DNA of 64,000 nucleotides, from the NCBI GenBank assembly GCA_946122785.1, contig CAMGYJ010000009.1:30973633-31037632 (forward strand), given 5' to 3'. Of this stretch, positions 57,295-64,000 are shown one piece after another. A program made the position numbers and the translations under genes. Numbering within the stretch: the first letter of the stretch is position 1; each line of letters begins with the position of its first letter. Under the pieces are notes generated by a model. That model worked only from the letters and a program-made list of their open reading frames with translations. It did no database searches and had not been told where the DNA came from. This stretch comes from Linum tenue. Taxonomy: Eukaryota > Streptophyta > Magnoliopsida > Malpighiales > Linaceae.

Positions 57295-58435
57295 TATTAC
57301 TGTTATGCGGAGTTTGTTGAGTTCTTACGAGTTTAACAGTGAAGGTCTTCTGGGTTCCGAGAGTGGTTTTGAGGATTGGAGTTGGAGTAAGACTGTTAAG
57401 AGAGAAGGGAGGGTACATTACGGTGGTCTCGTTAGCACAGTAAGTTCGGAATTCGATTGGGCTCTCAGCCCACCAATGAACTTTTCTCTTTTCCGAGAGG
57501 GATAAATAACGTATTTTCGCATAACAGATCATTTTGGTCCGAATTTCAAATAAAATAGTTTTATCCGAATTTTAAAATAAATTTAAACATGAACCCATAA
57601 TTTAGTTTGACGGTCAATGTTTAATGGTCAAGCATTTATTATGTCTCAACATTCAATGTTGATAGTTGTGATGTAGATTACATCATTTATTTATGCTATA
57701 AAAAATAATTGGCAAAAGTTAAAAAAATAAGTACGATAAATGGAACATTAGTATGAGTACTAATCATCGGTGGATTTAACATTCGATGTTGATGATTGTG
57801 ATCTAAATTACATCATTCATTTATGCACATAATTCTCTCTCTGCATATCCATCCCCTTTCCCGAATGATCTTTCACCTTCACATCAATGCCGGAGCCAAC
57901 TTACAAGAGAATAGATCACGGGACGCACTTTGGGTTAGGATTAGAACACAAAAACAAATAATATTTGTACATAATCCATATTGATCAAAACCAACACCTT
58001 ATGATCACTAGTTTTACTTGTCTTTGTACCAACATGTTATAAAGAACTTTGTAGCACACATTAATCTTTCATATTGTGTAAATAACTCTATAGTTTACAT
58101 AATTGTTTATTTTGAGTACTAATTCCTAATTTAGTGTCGAAGTCTTCACTTTCAAACAAAAATCAGTAGACAAACTATAAAAATGCGTTGTAGGTCATTT
58201 AAATATTAATAAAATTAGTTTCATATATTTTTCTTTTTATCTCATACTCACTTTGAATAAAATACTGACTACGATACTACCTCTGCCTCCGACCTTCCTT
58301 AGCCTCGACAACGATTCCAAAGTCTAATTCGCTGCCGTCTCTCCCTATCTAGATTTATCACTCTCCCAACTACTCTCTCTTCCACCCAACCCACGCTCTT
58401 TTTTTTTTTTTTTGTCATTTTGGATCTAAACAGAA
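57295..58435. other. Upstream of ClpR2, AT-rich intergenic
   Basis: No gene supported. A short direct repeat (AACATTCAATGTTGATAGTT near 57648 and AACATTCGATGTTGATGATT near 57778, each followed by TTACATCATT(T/C)ATTTATGC) lies about 130 bp apart. A run of T's is at 58399-58413. Confidence 0.5.
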
Positions 58436-58439
58436 CAAT

Positions 58440-58800
58440 ATGAGAATTCACCGTTTTAATAAAATGCGGGGAAGAATTCACCGCGTTCGTTTACAACAGG
58501 GAATATTTCACTACATCGGACGACTGCAGTGAAGGATTGGGGAACGTTGATCGCTGACATGGACGAACGCGGGGCATACACTGCCGTGGAAAAACGCGAG
58601 GAATGCCTTGTTGTCCACGTCAACGATCTGCGTCGCCTCGCCCCTTCACCACTGTCGTTGGATGCAGTGAGGTGTGGATTCTGGTTTTCCTTCCAGATCC
58701 GACGCCTCACAGCCTCTCACGTCAACGCTCCACGTCGTTCACTACATTCGAGAAACGCGGGGTCTTCCCTGCATTAGACGAAGGCGGGTGATTGCGCTGT
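58440..58800. repeat. Left TIR-like zone of MULE 2
   Basis: It contains ATTCACCG, GGGGAAGAATTCACCGCG, CACTGCCGTGG and CGCGGGG modules similar to inverted modules at 63560-63920. Confidence 0.55.
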
Positions 58801-58826
58801 GTTTGTTTCTAGCAGTCCCCTTCCCC

Positions 58827-58834
58827 TATAAATA
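58827..58834 (+). promoter_or_regulatory. TATA box of the PMD gene in MULE 2
   Basis: TATAAATA is followed by a CT-rich leader; it lies about 200 bp upstream of the proposed ATG at 59036. Confidence 0.5.
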
Positions 58835-59035
58835 CCACCCTTCTCCCTTATTCCAAATCACACCACCACACTACTCTTCTTTCTCTCTCCATTCCTCCAC
58901 TCTATTTTCGTTCTAAGTATGCTTTGTGGTTGCTGCTAAGTCCGATCTTCCATATCAGAAAGAATTCTTAGAGTTATATCCTAAAGCCCTCTCCTCTAAA
59001 AACCCGTCGAACCTCTGTCTGGATTTCGCCAAAAA

Positions 59036-60136
59036 ATGGACCATGAGGCTCTTCGGGTAAGTTCTTGGTAATCCTTTTTTTTTTTTTTGTTGCAATCGAA
59101 ACAATCAGATTTCATTCAAAAAAAATTATAGATAGGTGTCGAGATATACGATCCTCGATTGTATATTCATTATGGGCCAAGAGATACGAACTATTTATTA
59201 GAGCAAGAAACACATCATTCGCGTGCAATTTGGCACAACAATCTGATACACACTACTTACCTTATAATTTTTTATATTATTTCATTATTTTAAAAGTTTT
59301 TATTTTGCTTTTCTTTGACTAACAACTTGGTGTTTTTTGTATTTTTTTGTAGGAAACACTTCTTCCCGTCATTAATAGAGAGACCACAAACTTGCCCGCT
59401 TGGCATGATCGACTCTCGTCGTATCTAGAGAGCATGAGGTTGGGTGTGGTGAGGCATTTCATGCGGATGGAGATCGACAACAATCTGTTGACGGCAATGG
59501 CGCCCCGAAACCCATACGTTCCACTTTCTGGAGGGGGAAATGACGATCACCCTGAAAGACGTTGCCATCCTCATCGGGCTGTCGATCACTGGAGAGGCCA
59601 TCATCGGTCACTCGACCAAACCCGAAGCAGGCTGGGGCCGCTGATTCTTGATAGTTTGGGCTTCAACATGCCGACCACCGCTCCAGTCCATTGACGGGGG
59701 CATCCACTGTTGAATGCAGGACAAGTATCGATCTTGTGGCTCGTTACTCACATCCAAGATGAGGTTGAAATCGGCCCAAACACTCCAAAATATCAAATGG
59801 AGCGTATGCACATGTCTACCTCATTGGATTGGTTGGTGGATTTATGTTCATCGACAAGGCAAACAGGTGGATTCAAGGCATGTGGTTGCCATTTCTACTC
59901 AGTGACTGGGATGCGATCGGGACAAAGAGTTGGGGTCGGGCGTGTTAGTTGGGGTATATAGGGAGATGTGTACTTGCTCGAAGGTGAGAGCGAAACAAGC
60001 TGGTGGTGCGATGTTCATCCTCCAGATCTGGGCATGGGAGCATCTTTCAATGTTCGCACCTCAAGACCCGCATCAATTCTGGAGACAAAATAAGGAGCTA
60101 CGAGATGTGCCAAATGCCCCTTATGGTGTCAATTAA
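59036..60136 (+). pseudogene. Plant mobile domain (PMD, MAIN-like) pseudogene of MULE 2
   Basis: A short first exon (ATG 59036, MDHEALR, donor CGG|GTAAGT at 59057) joins an acceptor at 59351-59352. The second exon reads LPAWHDRLSSYLESMRLGVV and RHFMRMEIDNNLLTAM. After a frameshift it gives WRPETHTFHF, GEMTITLKDVAILIGLSITG and EAIIGHSTKPEAGWGR, the diagnostic PMD block. Later parts include LVGVYREMCTCSKVRAKQAG and ILQIWAWEHL, ending at a stop at 60134-60136. At least one frameshift near 59500 and stops (for example near 59641) inactivate it. PMD proteins occur both as host factors (MAIN/MAIL) and inside transposons; the position here supports the transposon form. Confidence 0.85.
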
Positions 60137-60139
60137 GTT

Positions 60140-60380
60140 TGATTTAGATTTATTTCTTGATTTGATTTATTTAATTTTGCTTTGTTTGATTTAGATTTCT
60201 TCCATGCTTAATTTTATCACATGCTTAGCTTGATTTAATTTAGCTTTATATAAAATTTATTTCATGCATAGTTTGATTTAATTTAGATTTATTTCATGCT
60301 TAGGTTTATTTAATTTAGCTTTATATAAAATTTATCTCATACTTAGTTTGATTTGATTTAGATTTATTCCATGCCTAAAT
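60140..60380 (+). repeat. AT-rich tandem repeats between the two MULE 2 genes
   Basis: Units built from TTTGATTTAATTTAG, CTTTATATAAAATTTAT and TTTCATGC recur, the longest period being about 95 bp (two copies, near 60215 and 60310). A second small duplication, ACAAACGACCACCAA..CAAGCACTCT-like, is at 60446 and 60494. Confidence 0.7.
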
Positions 60381-60649
60381 TAAATTTATTAAGTAAATTG
60401 ATCAATTGCTTAAGAAATTCATACATGCTTAGCCTTTATGCTTACAAACGACCACCAAACCGAGCACTCTAACAAGGTGGATCGGAGCAAATACAAACGA
60501 CCACCAACCCAAGCACTCTTTACTGTTTTGTCGTGCTGAGTTTGATAAACCTTGGTGGAACCATGTAATAATGACAATTCAATATTTTAACGAATTACAA
60601 TTTTGTGGATGTAATTGGTTGCTAATTGCAAATTATGAATGAGTGTAGG

Positions 60650-63060
60650 TTACATGAGACCCATATCCACGTGAAGTGGTCGAGCTGCATCATCTTAGAC
60701 ACCCTAAGAATCACGAGACGTGGTTGTGCAAGGTGCCCTTGATCTGCTGGCACATCGTGGAGTGGCACCTGCCCGATCGATACTTGAGGCAATATTGATT
60801 GGAGTAACCAATTCCAGCAACCCCGCCTCAAGGTTTCTTGAAGTCTCTTAACAAGACACTCATTGACCTTCCAGTATGACATCTCCACTATGACAGAAAC
60901 AGACATCGCTCTAAGGTCCTTGTACACTCCATTTATACTTTCACCATGGTTGGTAGTTGAAATGCAGAATTGGCCCCGTTGTCTATATGAAACGTCCACA
61001 TGTGCAAATCATGACCTTCAACCCATACTTCCCCCGCCCGGTGTATCAGACGGATTGTCTTCATTTTCTGCTCGTATTTTTTTGGTTAATGTGCAACCTC
61101 TTCAAGGAGAAAAAAATTACTGGTTAATACATGAGAAATTGCATCTGAACAATGAGTAATTAACTCGCACAAAAAGACATTAGTACTTGCATCTTACAAT
61201 TGATCTTTTATGTCTTTCTTCTTCCCAAATTTGTGCTGGAAATTGGTAAGAAAGTGTCGAATACACGAGCGCCATGTTCATCTACATTCGTCGAGAAAAC
61301 CACCAACGGCGTTCCTAATCCCAGCATGTCGATCGGATATAATCGTAATACCCTGTTGCTGTGTGACGTGGTCGTGTAGCTGGTCAAAGAATCATGTCCA
61401 ACTTAAGTTGTTCTCCCCTTTCACTAATGCAAATGCCAGCGAGAAAATCCGCATAGTTCCATCAACACCAGTGGCAATGAGAAGAGTTCATCTGTACTTC
61501 CCAGTAAAGAAAGTTCCATCAACCTGTTTAAAATTAAATTAAATTAGTATAAATATTACTTAGTTAAATAATGAACTTTTAGAACATTAGTCAGTAATAT
61601 ACCTGGATCACTGGAATGCAGAAGGAAAACCCGTCAATGCATGGCTTGAATGCCCAAAATAGACGGTGAAACATCAACTCATTCTGTACTCGAACTTGAT
61701 CTTCACTTTTTACATTGTTGTAACATGACACGAAAATAGTCCCAGGGTTGGACTCCTCCATTGCGGCCATTAGTCTAGGGAGTAAAGCATACAAGTCATC
61801 TCAATTACCATACACCTCAGTCATGGCCTTCTGCTTTCCATGCCATGCCTTCTTGTACCTGATCGTGTAGGAATGTCGATCCTTCACCTCGACCATGATA
61901 GCTTTGATCTTGATATCTGGTTGTGCCTCGATCAACTGCTTAATGGTTCTCCCCACTTTCTTTGATTTAAGTTGGCGATGATCCTGGGAAAGTATGGACG
62001 AGGAGTAGCTGTGGTTGTTCTCTGCTTTTCGAATAACCCAGACACCCTTTCTCTTCATATTTACAGCCCATAGTTGCCACATTCAGCCCTCTCCAGCATT
62101 CTTGCATATGACATGTAGTTGTTTCCCGTCAGAATATTTTACCTTCCACTCGAAATTGTGTCGCATGGCTTCTTCGCTAAAAGCATCTTGAACAACGTCT
62201 TTCGATGGGAATGCCATACCCATCTCCAAACTGGCCGTCGGATTATACACTGGCATAGGGACAAAGTCGGGGACATCATTTTGACAATATAAAAATTGAG
62301 ATGGAACCTCTGTGTAGTATGGCGTTGGTGGTTTACGAAATGACACCTCGTCGTCCGTATCGTCATTATCTTCCTCCTCGCTCACTAATCTCAAATCTTC
62401 ATCACTTTCCTCGTCGCTGGAGTCGAATGGATAGCTCGGGCCAGGAGGATCATCGTGACCACCATCACCAACATTGTATTCTCGCTCCTACGTACGCCCA
62501 GATCAAATGGTGTTCTCAATGCCAACCCACTCTAGCCCCCAAGCAGGCCATTGAACGTTGTCGGGCTCAACAAATGGGGCAGGTTCAGCACGTTGTGGGT
62601 ATTCTTCCCATGGCATTCCTCCTGCAGAACTACCTCATATGTAGTTGCTTGAACTACCACCCCCATCAGTACCCTCCTGCAAAACCATCATCATAAGAAT
62701 ACTGGCGATAATGAGTTTCACCGACCGTCTCGGTCTCAACGTACACCTCTGCAAGCCGCATCCCATTGTCTCCTAGGAACTATAACATCATGGTAACCGC
62801 GTCATCATCGTTTATGACAAAGGCTTCCTACATAACCCCGTCAGCACTCATGTCTAGATACCGGTAGGTAATTTTACCAACTCTCGTCTGTCCGCCAATA
62901 CAAATCTTGTCTGCACAAATGTCACAAAGTTCTTGCCACGTGAATCTCGACTCAATTTTCAACACACTGGATTAACCGTCTTCATAATCGATCCTAATGT
63001 CTGAGTTTGTCACCCGACCATTCCACCAAATAAGAAGCTAAAACTTCTTGAATTTACCCA
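60650..63060 (-). pseudogene. mudrA (MuDR-type transposase) pseudogene of MULE 2
   Basis: In minus-strand order: an N-terminal part near 63060-62840 (SRFTWQELCDICADKI); the MuDR domain near 62260-62030 (GMAFPSKDVVQDAFSEEAMR, WKVKYSDGKQLHVICKNAGE); a linker with KKVGRTIKQLIEAQPDIKIK; and the MULE transposase core. In the core, VDGTFFTGKY near 61524 holds the first acidic residue and ISDRHAGIRNAVGGF near 61335 the second; a possible intron precedes VDGTFF. The C-terminal part near 60990-60830 has TTNHGESINGVYKDLRA. Stops at several places (for example 62083 and 61801) and missing segments make it inactive. This family catalyses cut-and-paste transposition of Mutator elements with 9-11 bp target duplications. 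Confidence 0.88.
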
Positions 63061-63540
63061 TATCTGCAATTTATAATAAGTAATTATTAGCTTAAGTCGA
63101 ATAAAATTAGTATAGTATAATTAGTACTTGGGGCTACAGAAACATTAACCAAAATCATATTTTTAGGGCTACGAAAATAATATCATACAAACTCATAAAC
63201 AAACGCAACTAACTAATTGAAACATGAACCATAATTAGCATTATAATAATATGTGTACAGTAAACAAATTCATCTAAATTCATAACTAACTAACATCAAT
63301 CATACCATAATTAATCTAAATATCTCTAACTACTTATATTTGCCACTAACAGTAATTCATTAAATAAGTACATATAACTACTAAATCATCAAAATCTAAA
63401 CAATATGAAATTATATCATACAAAAAAATTGGAGCTTCTGTAACCATAGTTGCTGGAAGCAAGCTGGGAATGAGATTTGTGCTTAAATTTGACAGAAACG
63501 GGGGAGAGGCTACGCAGAAGTCGGGGGAAGTATTTTTCCA
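63061..63540. other. MULE 2 interior upstream of mudrA
   Basis: AT-rich, probably the mudrA promoter/leader; nothing more specific is visible. Confidence 0.4.
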
Positions 63541-63559
63541 ACAGCAATGTGGGAAGGGG

Positions 63560-63920
63560 TATTTATTTGACAAACAGGGTGCATTCACCGCCGTTGTCCA
63601 AAGCAGTGAAGGCATTCACCACATTGCCCGGTGAAGGTTAGGTTGTTGTGACTTAATTATTCACATACCAGGGGGTGGAAAACGTGGCAATATTCACCGT
63701 CATAACCTAGCGCGGTGAAGGATTCACCTCTTTGCACGACAACAGTGAAGTGTTCCCCGCTTTCTACAATGGCGGTGAAGTGTTCCCCGCTTTCTAACAA
63801 ATGCAGGAATACTTCATCGATGTTTTTTCAAACAGGGATAAAAAAGTTATAATTTCATCGCTTTTGTTGAACGCATGGAATGGCTTCACTGCGTTTGACA
63901 ACGATGGTGAATGTTAAACA
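63560..63920. repeat. Right TIR-like zone of MULE 2
   Basis: It carries repeated GTGAAG and TTCACCG modules, including two near-identical copies of GTGAAGTGTTCCCCGCTTTC at about 63747 and 63776. Confidence 0.6.
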
Positions 63921-64000
63921 CGTGTAGATTGAGATTTTTTTTGTATAACTTATGTATTTTGGATTTTTTTTAATTACATGTGTATTTTGGTATTTTTTTC

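Larger units (their letters stand above)
58436..64000. mobile_element. Mutator-like PMD element 2 (right end near or beyond window end)
   Basis: The flanks carry related modules built of TTCACCGC/GCGGTGAA units: left about 58440-58790, right about 63560-63920. They read as inverted copies of one another, as long degenerate TIRs would. Inside are a PMD pseudogene on the plus strand and a mudrA pseudogene on the minus strand, converging near 60.2-60.65 kb. The extreme right end is AT-rich with GGTATTTTTTT at the window edge. The mirror AAAAATACC motif occurs in MULE 1, so the terminus is probably at or just past 64000. The target duplication could not be checked. Confidence 0.7.

Overview
This window is nuclear DNA of a flowering plant, almost certainly a eudicot. 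The two well-preserved housekeeping genes have the exon structure and protein sequence of plant ACR8 and plastid ClpR2. Between them lie tens of kilobases of nested transposable elements typical of plant heterochromatin or TE-rich euchromatin. I see nothing that identifies the species, and no bacterial or organellar features.

Layout. 63-2271 (+) is a complete six-exon ACR8-type ACT-domain-repeat gene. 2.3-9.07 kb is non-coding and holds a 100-bp retroposed insert with a 15-bp target duplication, a Helitron relic with 180-bp tandem repeats, and a hAT-type non-autonomous element. 9076-14335 is a Ty1/copia element that has lost integrase and reverse transcriptase; a 2.8-kb Helitron sits exactly between an A and a T in its gag. 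16354-19578 is a minus-strand Helitron carrying a decayed RPA1-like gene, a foldback insertion and a hAT element. 19829-25541 is a minus-strand Ty3/gypsy chromovirus-like element whose reverse transcriptase is split by two small TIR elements with clear target duplications. 27377-33636 is a second Ty1/copia element carrying a 1.25-kb PIF/Harbinger-like insertion. A LINE 3' fragment (about 33990-34480) is followed by a second member of the same Helitron family (34597-36600). 37809-39142 is a Pack-MULE with 385-395-bp TIRs, a 10-bp target duplication and captured pieces of an amino-acid permease gene (with its intron) and a GT34-type glycosyltransferase gene.

About 40.24-53.1 kb is a relic of a Mutator-like element that once carried a plant-mobile-domain (PMD) gene and a mudrA transposase. 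It has been split by a hAT element and by a 9.7-kb Athila-type Ty3/gypsy element (41814-51535) that looks young: its two 1356-bp LTRs differ at about a dozen positions and its gag-pol frame carries only two nonsense codons. 54047-54685 (+) is a single-exon membrane-anchored, very acidic DUF761-type gene. 55438-57294 (-) is a complete nine-exon ClpR2 gene. From about 58.44 kb to the window end lies a second, better preserved PMD/mudrA Mutator-like element, with a PMD pseudogene (+) converging on a mudrA pseudogene (-).

The three live-looking genes (ACR8, DUF761 protein, ClpR2) have no evident functional link. The rest of the window is a record of nested insertions. The most useful observations are the Pack-MULE gene capture, the paired Helitrons with matching termini and an RPA-like cargo, and the two PMD-carrying Mutator elements. 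I did not find a wholly new type of system.
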